From the NCBI GenBank assembly GCA_902364645.1, contig CABJEP010000001.1, positions 302,375 to 366,374 of the forward strand: 64,000 bases of DNA. The letters run 5' to 3'. This DNA comes from Coriobacteriaceae bacterium (GTDB lineage: Bacteria > Actinomycetota > Coriobacteriia > Coriobacteriales > Coriobacteriaceae). This document shows positions 37,065 through 45,503 of the stretch, in pieces. A program made the translations under genes and the position numbers. Each line of letters starts with the position of its first letter. The first letter of the stretch is position 1. The notes under the pieces are model-generated. The model had not been told where the DNA came from. It was given only the letters and a program-made list of their open reading frames with translations, and ran no database searches.

Positions 37065-38024
37065 TTAGTACGTAAAGAAGCCCTCGCCCGAGCTTTCGCC
37101 CAGCTTGCCTTCGTCGAGCATTTTCTTGAGGACGGACGCCATAGCCTTAAAGTTGTAGGGCATCATCATTTTTTTGAGCAGCGGGCTCACCAAGCCCGGC
37201 ACCTTCTGATACTGCATGACGATGTTGTAGGCCGTCTGGATACCCACCGTGTCGAATACGCGAAACGGACCCTTGGGGGCACCGGTGCCACGCGTCCACG
37301 CGAGGTCGATGCTCTTGGGATCGCTCACGCCCGAAACGTACAGGTCAAGGCCCGAAAGCAGCCACGGCACCAGCATGGAATTGAGCAGGTAGCCGTTCTT
37401 TTCCTTGTTGACGGGCAGGGCAAGCATACGGATATCGTTGGCAAAGTCGACGAGCTCGTCGAAGTAGCGCTTGTCGGTTTGGTCCTGTGCCATGACCTCG
37501 GTCATGTTGTTCTTCCAGATGGAGTTGGCAAAGTGCAGCGACAAGTACTTCTCGGGACGGCCGGTGTACTTGGCAAAGGTGCTCGGCAGCAGCGTGGAGG
37601 AGTTGGTCACGACGACGGTCTTTTGCGGGAGTACCGGGGCGAGCTTCTTGTAGAAGTCAATCTTTGCCTGGGCGTCCTCGGCCATAGATTCGATGACCAG
37701 GTCAGCGTCGGCCACGGCCTTGGCAAGATCGAGCTCCAGCTTGAGTGTGGAGTAGGCACGCTCGACGGCGGCGAGCGCCGCTTCCTTGTCGAAGGGCTGG
37801 GTGCCATCGGCGATACCGGCGCACCACTCGCCCGTACCGTCCGCCATGCCCTCGATTGCCGCGATGTACTCCTTGCGCACGTGATCGATCTTGGGCTGGG
37901 TGCGGCCGATGCTGCCCTCGCTGCGCAGCCAAATCGTTACATCAAAGCCGCAGTAGGCAGCCTGAAAGGCAATCTGGCTTCCCAACACGCCGCCGCCGGC
38001 AACACAAACGGTCTTGTAGCTCAT
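37065..38024 (-). CDS. 3-hydroxyacyl-CoA dehydrogenase (3-hydroxybutyryl-CoA type)
   Basis: NAD(P)-dependent oxidoreductase interconverting 3-hydroxyacyl-CoA and 3-ketoacyl-CoA in beta-oxidation or butyrate-type fermentation. The Rossmann loop VAGGGVLGSQIAFQAA opens the 319-residue chain. VIESMAEDAQAK, TNSSTLLPST, the catalytic histidine in SLHFANSIW and the C-terminal helical domain follow. The usual SLHFFNP is HFANS here, a small deviation. Start at 38024 has AGAGG eight bases upstream. It is the gene downstream of the 1593-residue activase/dehydratase, but 416 bases and a terminator separate them. Confidence 0.88.
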   Translation of the reverse strand: MSYKTVCVAGGGVLGSQIAFQAAYCGFDVTIWLRSEGSIGRTQPKIDHVRKEYIAAIEGMADGTGEWCAGIADGTQPFDKEAALAAVERAYSTLKLELDLAKAVADADLVIESMAEDAQAKIDFYKKLAPVLPQKTVVVTNSSTLLPSTFAKYTGRPEKYLSLHFANSIWKNNMTEVMAQDQTDKRYFDELVDFANDIRMLALPVNKEKNGYLLNSMLVPWLLSGLDLYVSGVSDPKSIDLAWTRGTGAPKGPFRVFDTVGIQTAYNIVMQYQKVPGLVSPLLKKMMMPYNFKAMASVLKKMLDEGKLGESSGEGFFTY

Positions 38025-38192
38025 GGAACGGTCCTCTCTTACGTAATTCCATAGATGTGTATTTATTCAACCGTAAGGATGGCACGCGCAGGGGTTGGGT
38101 TCTATAAACGGGCGGTATTTCGCGGCAAACGGCTACATATGTTCATTATCTCAGGGCTTCAAGGGCAATTTATGGTGCCACCGAGACGTCAT

Positions 38193-38323
38193 TTTCGAAA
38201 GTATGCGGCAAACTCCGGAACTCTTGAGCACATCCTGGTTTTTCACCAATAAAACCGCAGGTACAGAGCTTGGACATATCCGGTGTGCTCGGCCTATTCA
38301 GATTTTGCCGCATACTTCCGAAA
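38193..38323. repeat. Inverted repeat pair in the gap downstream of the giant activase gene
   Basis: TTTCGAAAGTATGCGGCAAA (38193-38212) and the reverse complement at 38304-38323 match at 19 of 20 positions, 91 bases apart. Partial copies lie at 37005 and a different shared block TTACGCAACATATGTCCA at 38356-38373 recurs at about 6437. No gene is visible in 38025-38440. Confidence 0.72.
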
Positions 38324-38375
38324 TCTAAGTTCGCAAAGGGTGATAGTTGGGGCGTTTACGCAACATATGTCCAGC

Positions 38376-38412
38376 AAAAACGGGTGGTAGCCGGCACGGC
38401 TGCCACCCGTTT
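38376..38412 (-). terminator. Terminator of the activase/dehydratase gene
   Basis: Minus-strand arms AAACGGGTGGCAGCC (38398-38412) / GGCTACCACCCGTTT (38378-38392) with a 5-base loop, followed by TTGC. 28 bases past the stop codon. Confidence 0.82.
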
Positions 38413-38440
38413 GTCTCATATCTAGCCCATAGCGGGCAAG

Positions 38441-41400
38441 CTACTTCTTAATGCCGCGTCCCAGACGCTTGGCGACCGATGTGACGGCCTCCTCGCTGGC
38501 CGGCCCGCAGCTCACGCAGCCGTCATGGGCACGCATCTGACCGGTGACCTCGTCCATCGCGAGCGGCGCCACCTTCTCGAGCTTAAAGCCCTTGCCGGCG
38601 CGCATGTTTTCCTTTGCCACGCTGATCATAAGCTTAATACGGTTGAGCTGGTTGACCTCGGACGCACCGGGGTCGTAGTCCACCGCGACAATGTTGCTCT
38701 CGGGATGCTGGCGGCGCAGCTCCTTGATCACGGCCTTGCCCACCACGTGGTTGGGCAGGCACGCGAAGGGCTGCGTGCAGATGATGTTGGGCGCACCATG
38801 GTCGATCAGGTCGAGCATCTCGGCCGTGAGCAACCAGCCCTCGCCCATGTTGTTGCACACCGAAAGTACCGTACGGGCCTTTTCGGCCATGGTGCCGATG
38901 CGCTCGGGCGCCTCGAAGCGGCGGGACTTCTCGAGCATCTCCTCCACCGGCGTGCGCATCCAGTCCACAAGCTTGATGAGCGCTTGCATGCCCGCGCGTG
39001 TAGTAGCAGAGCTTCCCAGCTCGTCTTTCTGCAGCTCGGCGTTGCTCATGGAGTAGAGGAAGAAGTCGAGCAGGCCCGGCACCACGGCCTCGCAGCCCTC
39101 GCGCTCAATGACATCGACCACGTGGTTGTTAGCCGTGGGATGGAACTTGACCAAGATCTCACCGACCACGCCCACGCGCGGCTTGGTGCCCTCGCCCACG
39201 AGCGGCATGGTGTCGAACGCGCGGATGGCCTCGCGGCACAGCTTGGTGTAGTTGTGGCGGTTAAACTTGGGCGCCAGCTTGCGGGCACGCGCCATGTACT
39301 CCTCGTAGAGCGCGTTGGCGGCACCGGGCGTGGCCTCGTACGGGCGGCAGCGGTAGAGCATCTGCATCATCACGTCACCAAAGAGCACCGCGTAGACTGC
39401 CTGCTTAAGCAGCGCCGGCGTCAGCTTAAAGCCGGGGTTGTCCTCGCCCAGCGCCACGGCCGAAAGCGAGATGACAGGAATCTCGGGGTGGCCGCTCTCG
39501 CGCAGGGCCTTGCGGATGAGCGCGATGTAGTTGGTGGCACGGCAGCCGCCGCCGGTCTGGCTGATGACCACGGCGGTCTTGGACAGGTCGTACCGACCGC
39601 TCTCGATGGCCTCCATAATCTGGCCCGTCACCAGAATCGACGGGTAGCAAATGTCATTGTTCACATAGCGCAGGCCAGCCTCGACGGCATCGTGGTCGGT
39701 CGAGGGCAGCAGCTCAAGGTTGTAGCCGGCACCGCGGAACACCTCTTTGACCAGGTCAAAGTGGATCGGCGCCATCTGCGGGCACAGGATGGTATAGCCC
39801 TCGTCGCGCATCTGCTCGGTAAAGGGCACCTTGGGCCATGCGGTCGAGGCGCTCTCACGCTGTGCCTCGAACGTGTACTTGCGGCTCGCGAACGCGGGGG
39901 CATCCGTGGAGGGCGCCACCGGCGCAGCGTCGCCCTGCTCAAAGACCTTGCCCGCGGCCGTGGCCTCGGCCAAGCGCTCGGCCTCCTGGTCCTTGAGTGC
40001 CGCCATGAGCGAGCGGATGCGAATGCGCGCGGCGCCCAGGTTGGACACCTCGTCGATCTTGAGCACGGTGTAGATCTTGCCACTGGCCTCCAGGATCTCC
40101 TGCACCTGATCGGTGGTCAGGGCATCGAGGCCGCAGCCGAAGGAATTGAGCTGGATCAGGTCCAGGTCGTTGCGCATGGTCACAAAGCGGGCGACGGCGT
40201 ACAGGCGGCTGTGGTACATCCACTGGTCGACGACGCGGATCGGGCGCTCGGGCTTCACCAGATGCGCAAGCGAATCCTCGGTAAAGACCGCAAAGCCAAA
40301 GCTCGAGATAAGCTCGGGCAGGGCGTGGTTGATCTCGGGGTCGTTATGGTAGGGACGACCGGCGAGCACGATGCCGTGACCGCCGTGGTCCTCGACCCAC
40401 TTAAGAGCCTCCTCGCCCATGGTCTGGATGTCCTCGTGGAAACGCGCATCGGCCTCAAAGGCGGCGTTGACAGCGGCATCGACCTCGGAGCGCGTGATCT
40501 TGGGCCCACGCACGCGACCGCGTCCGGCCTCAGCGTCGGCCACACGGTCGACGGCGAGCACCTGGTACAGACGGCGCTTGAGCTCGGTCTTGTCATGATA
40601 GGGCACAAACGGGTACAGGAACTCGATGTTCTGCTCGCGGATGTCGTCGATGTTGAGTGCCAACGCCGTGGGGTAGCTCATGACGATGGGGCAGTTGTAA
40701 CAGTTGCCGGCGGTCGGGTCCTCTTTGCGCTCCCAGCGCACGCACGGCATCCAGATAAAGTCGACGTCGCGGTCGATAAGGTTCATCACGTGGCCGTGGC
40801 TCATCTTGGCTGGATAGCACACGCTCTCGGACGGCATGGACTCGATACCCGCCTGATAGGTCTTTTTGCTCGACTGGTCGGACAGCTGCACGCTAAAGCC
40901 CAGGCGCGTAAAGAACGCATGCCAGAAGGGGTAGTTCTCGTACATGTTGAGCGCGCGCGGAATGCCGACGGTGCCGCGCGGGGCCTCGTCGGGGCTCAGC
41001 ACCTCGCGGTTAAAGAGCAGCTCGTTTTTCTTTTTGAAGAGGTTGGGGGCCTCGGTCTTTTGCTTTTTGTGGCCGGCACCCTTCTCGCAGCGGTTGCCGG
41101 TAATGAAGCGCCTGCCGCCGCCAAAGTCGTTGACGGTAAGCTGGCAGTTGTTGGAGCAACGGCCGCAGCGGACATGCTTTTGCGTCACGGTGAGGTGCGC
41201 GATATCCTCAGCCGAAAGGATGGTCGAGGTGCCGTCGACGCCGGCGCGATCGCGGGCGAGCAAGGCCGCACCATAGGCGCCCATGCAGCCGGCGATGTCG
41301 GGACGCACGGCGTGCACGCCGGTGAGCTGCTCAAACGCGCGCAGCGTGGCATCGGACATAAAGGTGCCACCCTGGACGATCACCTGACTGCCGATCTCCT

Positions 41401-43222
41401 GGGGGTCGCGCAGCTTAATGACCTTGAACAGGGCATTCTTGATGACGGAATAGGACAGGCCGGCCGCGATGTCGCCCACCGTGGCACCTTCTTTTTGCGC
41501 CTGCTTGACGCGCGAGTTCATAAAGACCGTGCAGCGGCTGCCCAGGTCGACGGGGGCCTTGGCATGGATGGCGGCGTCGGCGAACGCGCGCACGTCCATG
41601 TTCATAGAGACGGCGAAACTCTCGATAAAGCTGCCGCAGCCCGACGAGCAGGCCTCATTGAGCATGATGTGCTCGATGACGCCGTCCTTGACGCGCAGGC
41701 ACTTCATGTCCTGGCCGCCAATGTCCAGAATGAACTCGACGCCGGGCAGGAACGCCTTGGCGCCGCGCAGGTGCGCGACGGTCTCGATCTCGCCGGAATC
41801 GGCCTTGAGAGCCTCGATGAGCAGCGCCTCGCCGTAGCCCGTGGTGGTCACGTGGCCGATGGTGCAGCCCGCGGGGATGTGGTTGTAGAAATCGGCCATG
41901 ATGACCTTGGCCGTGCCCAGGATGTCGCCGTTGTTGTTGCCGTACCAGGTGTGCAGCAGCTGACCGTCCTCGCCCACGAGTGCGGCCTTCATGGTGGTGG
42001 AACCGGCGTCGATGCCGATGAACACGCGTCCGGTGTAGCCGTCGAGCTTGCCCTTGGGGACGACCTCGGTGTCGTGGCGACCCTTGAACTCGGCAAAGTC
42101 CTCGTCGGTGGCAAAGAGCGGATCCAGGCGCTCGACCTCAGCACCCTGCGTGTCGCCCAAGCTGTCGATGGCCTCGATAAGCTGTGGGAACGTGCTGAGC
42201 TTGTTGGACTCGTGCGCCATGGCGGCGCCGCTCGCTACAAACAGGTGGGCGTTTTGGGGCACGATACGGTGCTCCTCGTCCAGGTTGAGCGTGAGGTAGA
42301 AGCGGTGGCGCAGCTCGGAGAGATACTGCAGCGGGCCGCCCAGGAAGGCGACGTTGCCGCGGATGGGGCGGCCGCACGCCAGGCCCGAGATGGTCTGGGT
42401 CACGACGGCCTGGAAGATGGAGGCAGCCACGTCCTCGGGACGGGCGCCCTCGTTGAGCAGCGGCTGGACGTCGGTCTTGGCAAAGACGCCGCAGCGGCTG
42501 GCGATGGGATAGATGGTAGTGGCGTTGGCCGCGAGCTCGTTGAGGCCGCTCGCGTCGGTGTGCAGCAGGGTTGCCATCTGGTCGATGAAGGCGCCCGTAC
42601 CGCCGGCGCAGGTGCCGTTCATGCGCTGCTCGATGCCGTTGTCGAAGTAGATGATCTTGGCGTCCTCGCCGCCCAGCTCGATGGCGACATCGGTGGCCGG
42701 GATAAGGGTCTCGACGGCGCGTTTGCTGGCGATGACCTCCTGGACAAACTCCAGGTCGAGCCACTGGGACAGCAGCAGGCCGCCCGAGCCGGTAATGGCG
42801 CAGGTCATCTGGGCCGTCGGCAGCACGGTCGCGGCACCCTCGAACAGGTCGCGGGCGCAGGCACGGACGTCGGTGTGATGGCGCTGGTACTTGGCGTAGA
42901 CGATCTGGTTGTCGTCGTTGAGCACGGCGAGCTTAACGGTAGTGGAACCCACGTCGATGCCCAGGTGCAGGTTGCCACGAGCGTTCTCGGGGTTGAAGAT
43001 CGCGCCTTCGGGGGCGTGGGCGGCGGCTACGGGCTCAGCGGCGGCAGCGGGCTCGCCAGTGACGGACGCCTCCCCTGCCGCGTTCTTGGCATCGGCAACT
43101 GCCTCGGCAACTTTCTCGGCTGCCGCGGTCGCGGCCTTCTGCGCGGCGTCCACCACGGCGGGCGCGGCCTCGCGTGCGGCAGCGACCATGCGGTCCTTAA
43201 TGCCCTCGACGAGTTTGCTCAT
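38441..43222 (-). CDS. Giant fused acyl-CoA dehydratase activase / 2-hydroxyacyl-CoA dehydratase-like protein
   Basis: A 1593-residue cytoplasmic protein. An Ala/Glu/Lys-rich leader (1-75) precedes two ASKHA ATPase domains of the BadF/HgdC activator type: residues 85-340 (GIDVGSTT at 88, GTCAGGTGAF with Cys205) and 400-655 (GIDAGSTT at 403, NEACSSGCGSF with Cys525 and Cys529). Four cysteines at 686, 689, 693 and 712 may bind a further cluster. A DUF2229 domain follows (about 750-1000, SESVCYPAKMSHGHV, CVRWERKED, NCYNCP), then a dehydratase-like C-terminal region (about 1140-1500). Such proteins use ATP and Fe-S chemistry on acyl-CoA-like substrates; the real reaction of this fused class is not known to me. 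Start at 43222 has GGAG upstream; the TetR gene lies 11 bases before it. Confidence 0.9.
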   Translation of the reverse strand: MSKLVEGIKDRMVAAAREAAPAVVDAAQKAATAAAEKVAEAVADAKNAAGEASVTGEPAAAAEPVAAAHAPEGAIFNPENARGNLHLGIDVGSTTVKLAVLNDDNQIVYAKYQRHHTDVRACARDLFEGAATVLPTAQMTCAITGSGGLLLSQWLDLEFVQEVIASKRAVETLIPATDVAIELGGEDAKIIYFDNGIEQRMNGTCAGGTGAFIDQMATLLHTDASGLNELAANATTIYPIASRCGVFAKTDVQPLLNEGARPEDVAASIFQAVVTQTISGLACGRPIRGNVAFLGGPLQYLSELRHRFYLTLNLDEEHRIVPQNAHLFVASGAAMAHESNKLSTFPQLIEAIDSLGDTQGAEVERLDPLFATDEDFAEFKGRHDTEVVPKGKLDGYTGRVFIGIDAGSTTMKAALVGEDGQLLHTWYGNNNGDILGTAKVIMADFYNHIPAGCTIGHVTTTGYGEALLIEALKADSGEIETVAHLRGAKAFLPGVEFILDIGGQDMKCLRVKDGVIEHIMLNEACSSGCGSFIESFAVSMNMDVRAFADAAIHAKAPVDLGSRCTVFMNSRVKQAQKEGATVGDIAAGLSYSVIKNALFKVIKLRDPQEIGSQVIVQGGTFMSDATLRAFEQLTGVHAVRPDIAGCMGAYGAALLARDRAGVDGTSTILSAEDIAHLTVTQKHVRCGRCSNNCQLTVNDFGGGRRFITGNRCEKGAGHKKQKTEAPNLFKKKNELLFNREVLSPDEAPRGTVGIPRALNMYENYPFWHAFFTRLGFSVQLSDQSSKKTYQAGIESMPSESVCYPAKMSHGHVMNLIDRDVDFIWMPCVRWERKEDPTAGNCYNCPIVMSYPTALALNIDDIREQNIEFLYPFVPYHDKTELKRRLYQVLAVDRVADAEAGRGRVRGPKITRSEVDAAVNAAFEADARFHEDIQTMGEEALKWVEDHGGHGIVLAGRPYHNDPEINHALPELISSFGFAVFTEDSLAHLVKPERPIRVVDQWMYHSRLYAVARFVTMRNDLDLIQLNSFGCGLDALTTDQVQEILEASGKIYTVLKIDEVSNLGAARIRIRSLMAALKDQEAERLAEATAAGKVFEQGDAAPVAPSTDAPAFASRKYTFEAQRESASTAWPKVPFTEQMRDEGYTILCPQMAPIHFDLVKEVFRGAGYNLELLPSTDHDAVEAGLRYVNNDICYPSILVTGQIMEAIESGRYDLSKTAVVISQTGGGCRATNYIALIRKALRESGHPEIPVISLSAVALGEDNPGFKLTPALLKQAVYAVLFGDVMMQMLYRCRPYEATPGAANALYEEYMARARKLAPKFNRHNYTKLCREAIRAFDTMPLVGEGTKPRVGVVGEILVKFHPTANNHVVDVIEREGCEAVVPGLLDFFLYSMSNAELQKDELGSSATTRAGMQALIKLVDWMRTPVEEMLEKSRRFEAPERIGTMAEKARTVLSVCNNMGEGWLLTAEMLDLIDHGAPNIICTQPFACLPNHVVGKAVIKELRRQHPESNIVAVDYDPGASEVNQLNRIKLMISVAKENMRAGKGFKLEKVAPLAMDEVTGQMRAHDGCVSCGPASEEAVTSVAKRLGRGIKK

Positions 43223-43233
43223 TGTCTCTCCTC

Positions 43234-43944
43234 TTAGTTGTTGGACTCGACGGTTGCGGCGGTGTCGACCGCGTCCTCGAGCTGCAAGTTCAATAGCTTC
43301 ATGCCGTATTCCGGCACGTTGATATCGATGGGTTGGCCATACAGGTCGCCGGGGCGCACAAAAGCGAGCACCGTCATAATGCGCGCCATGGCCTCGGGCG
43401 ATTCGGTGAGCCCACGCTCAAACCAGCGCTGAATCATGCCGACCTCGGCGCTCACGACGTAGGTGACGTAGTAGTCAAAGAACGTGCCCAGCGCCAGGCC
43501 CAAAATGCCCGTCTGCGCACGCGGCACCACAGCCTCACGCGCGGTGTCGATAATCCTTTTAATAAAGGCCTGGTCGCCGCCCGGACCCAGCAGCGCACCG
43601 ATTAAGTCGCGGTTGGCCGCAAGATAACGCAGCAGCTCAACCGAACCGGGCGCCGGCTCGAGCTCATCGATGTTGTGATAGAGATCGGGTAGCTGAGCTG
43701 CAGTGATGAGCTCAATGCGCTCACGGATCTCGGCCAGCAAGCCGTCCTCGATTTGATTGATAAAGTCGGGAATATCGCGGTAGTGCGAATAGAACGTGCG
43801 GCGCGTAAGACCGGCGCGCTCGGTGAGCGACGCAACGTTAATGCGCGAAAGGTCGCCGCTTTCGGCAAGCTCGCTGGCAAGTGCCTGGCGAAGGGCACGC
43901 TGCGAGCGAAGGGATCGGCGATCGCATTTCTCGAGCTGGGACAA
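43234..43944 (-). CDS. TetR family transcriptional regulator
   Basis: A 236-residue regulator. The N-terminal helix-turn-helix is SRINVASLTERAGLTRRTFYSHYRDIPDF (split by turns; about residues 33-61), followed by an all-helical ligand domain. The start is a TTG at 43944, supported by GGGAGG four bases upstream; no ATG lies nearby in frame. It is cotranscribed with the giant activase gene 11 bases downstream, and two palindromes lie directly upstream, so it probably controls itself and that gene in response to a CoA-ester or related metabolite. Confidence 0.9.
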   Translation of the reverse strand: MSQLEKCDRRSLRSQRALRQALASELAESGDLSRINVASLTERAGLTRRTFYSHYRDIPDFINQIEDGLLAEIRERIELITAAQLPDLYHNIDELEPAPGSVELLRYLAANRDLIGALLGPGGDQAFIKRIIDTAREAVVPRAQTGILGLALGTFFDYYVTYVVSAEVGMIQRWFERGLTESPEAMARIMTVLAFVRPGDLYGQPIDINVPEYGMKLLNLQLEDAVDTAATVESNN

Positions 43945-43966
43945 GCGTCCTCCCTGTTACTCAACC

Positions 43967-44010
43967 TGTGCACTATTGCACAGTGCGAGTATTATTGCAC
44001 ACCGTGTGCA
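43967..44010 (-). promoter_or_regulatory. Two palindromic operators upstream of the TetR gene
   Basis: TGTGCACTATTGCACA (43967-43982) and TGCACACCGTGTGCA (43996-44010) are each fully symmetric around their centre, with centres about 28 bases apart. Both share TGCAC/GTGCA half-sites. They lie 23-66 bases upstream of the TetR start, the usual place for autoregulation. Confidence 0.8.
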
Positions 44011-44065
44011 TCAACACGTAAAGGCAATATTTAGATTGTGGCAAAAGCGCAGTCCCTTGGTCACA

Positions 44066-44923
44066 TTATTCGATGACGGTGCGGGAGTTTTGCTTGCGCA
44101 TGGTGGCGAGCATGTGCTTGGGAACGGCGTGGGTCATGCAGCTGCCGATAGTCGCGCCTGCGGCGGCCTTGGCTGCATCGCTGCCGTTTTTGGTCGCATA
44201 ACTGTGGCGGAAGCGTTTGAGCATGGCAATGTCGTTGCCGCCGTCGCCGTAGACCGCCACCTCGTCCTCGGCAATGCCGTAGTAACCCGCCAGCCAGGCA
44301 ACACTCTCGCCCTTGTTGCACGCCACGTCCGTGATCTCGAACATCACCGGATCGAACGGCGCGTTGACCACGCGGTCCGATCGTTCGGCCAAATATGCCT
44401 TAAGGTCGCGCTCCAGCTCGGGCGAGGTCACGCGACAATTGATCTTGCATACATCGTGACGCAAGATATCGCCGATCGACTGGTCGAAATACTGTTCCTC
44501 GTGATAGCCGCCACGCGCACGCATGCCGCGCATCACAATACGCTTGATGGGGCTGTCCTTTTTAAAGCCCGCCTGATGCATCTCGAACGAACCGCTCGAG
44601 AACATGCCATCGGGCGTGGAGCAATCAAAGCAGATATCCGGGAACGCCTTGAGCAGCTCCTCGGTAACCTGCGGGTCGATGGTCCAGGTTTTGAGCACCT
44701 CGCCATGACTGTCGCGCACGATGGAGCCGTTAGAGCAGCAGGCATCGATCGCCAGCCCCGTAAAGCCATGCTCGCCGATTGGCAACGTCGAGCGCCCGGT
44801 CGCGGGAACCACATGCAAGTCAGCCTCGGTCAGCTCGCGGATGGCACGGCGGATGGTCCCATCCGCCTCGTGCAGGGCGTTCAGCAGCGTTCCGTCTAAG
44901 TCACTCGCAAACATCTTGATCAT
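44066..44923 (-). CDS. HAD superfamily (IIB, Cof-type) phosphatase
   Basis: A 285-residue cytoplasmic phosphatase of the Cof subfamily. Motif I FASDLDGTLL, motif II PATGR, the lysine in CNKGESV and motif IV GDGGNDIAML are complete, with a C2 cap between. Substrate probably a sugar phosphate or flavin/PLP-like phosphate. It is not a close copy of the HAD gene at 1245-2156. Start at 44923 has GGAGAGG upstream. Between PII and the TetR gene, same strand, but with a hairpin separating it from PII. Confidence 0.9.
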   Translation of the reverse strand: MIKMFASDLDGTLLNALHEADGTIRRAIRELTEADLHVVPATGRSTLPIGEHGFTGLAIDACCSNGSIVRDSHGEVLKTWTIDPQVTEELLKAFPDICFDCSTPDGMFSSGSFEMHQAGFKKDSPIKRIVMRGMRARGGYHEEQYFDQSIGDILRHDVCKINCRVTSPELERDLKAYLAERSDRVVNAPFDPVMFEITDVACNKGESVAWLAGYYGIAEDEVAVYGDGGNDIAMLKRFRHSYATKNGSDAAKAAAGATIGSCMTHAVPKHMLATMRKQNSRTVIE

Positions 44924-44962
44924 GGGCGTGCCTCTCCTTCGTCTGCACGATATTGTAGACGA

Positions 44963-44996
44963 GAACGGGCGCGCCCCAAGAGAGGCACGCCCGTCG
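44963..44996 (-). terminator. Hairpin after the PII gene
   Basis: ACGGGCG-GCC / GG-CGCCCGT type stem of about 10 pairs with two mismatches, 15 bases past the PII stop. The following bases TTCTCGTCT are only weakly T-rich, so it is a probable, not certain, terminator. Confidence 0.5.
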
Positions 44997-45010
44997 GGCG
45001 AAAGATTGTC

Positions 45011-45349
45011 CTACACCGCGGCAGGGCCATGTTCGCCGGTACGGATGCGGATAACTTCCTCGACCGGCTCGACCCAAATCTTGCCGTCTCCGACGGCACC
45101 GGTGCGAGCAGCGTTGCAGATGATCTCGACAATGCCGTCGACATGTTCATCGGCGCAGATGAGGATGAACTGCACCTTAGGGATCGTGTTGACAAGCAAC
45201 TCGTTGCCGCGCACGTATTCCTTCCAGCCATGCTGCGCGCCGCAGCCCTGCACCTGGTTGATGGTCATGCCGCGAACATCGGCAGCAAACAGCGCGTCTT
45301 TGAGAACCTCAAGTTTTTCCTGACGGACGATCGCCGTGATCTTCTTCAT
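45011..45349 (-). CDS. PII nitrogen regulatory protein (GlnK-like), no Tyr51
   Basis: A 112-residue trimeric nitrogen sensor that binds ATP/ADP and 2-oxoglutarate and plugs the ammonium channel. The T-loop (about residues 37-55) reads GWKEYVRGNELLVNTIPK and the C-loop GDGKIWVEPVEEVIRIRTGE is intact. Residue 51, the tyrosine uridylylated or adenylylated in Proteobacteria and many Actinobacteria, is leucine here, so this PII is probably controlled by ligands alone. It is the gene downstream of the ammonium transporter, the usual pairing. Start at 45349 has GAGG upstream. Confidence 0.94.
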   Translation of the reverse strand: MKKITAIVRQEKLEVLKDALFAADVRGMTINQVQGCGAQHGWKEYVRGNELLVNTIPKVQFILICADEHVDGIVEIICNAARTGAVGDGKIWVEPVEEVIRIRTGEHGPAAV

Positions 45350-45395
45350 AGTGAATTCCTCTCTTTAGTAAAGAAATGAATTGCCATTCAATAAC

Positions 45396-45500
45396 GCGGG
45401 TTTTCCAAGTGCCCGAGATTGCCCCGAAAGAGGAGCGCCGCGTACTTCGGTACGCAAGCGACGGTTTGAGGGGCAAGGTCGGGTGCTTGGGAAAGCCGCG
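45396..45500. repeat. Long imperfect palindrome between amt and the PII gene
   Basis: Arms of 30-31 bases (45396-45425 and 45470-45500) match at most positions: GCGGGTTTTCCAAGTGCCCG against the complement of TCGGGTGCTTGGGAAAGCCGC. An inner part contains GTACTTCGGTAC. It starts right after the amt stop codon. May temper read-through from amt to the PII gene; similar in style to the palindromes around groESL. Confidence 0.72.
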
Positions 45501-45503
45501 CTG

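Noticed and set aside
38525..43237. A 1570-codon open frame on the plus strand opposite the giant activase gene
   Set aside because: It is a mirror of high-GC codon bias. The minus strand has a ribosome site and complete ASKHA motifs; the plus frame has no recognisable domain.
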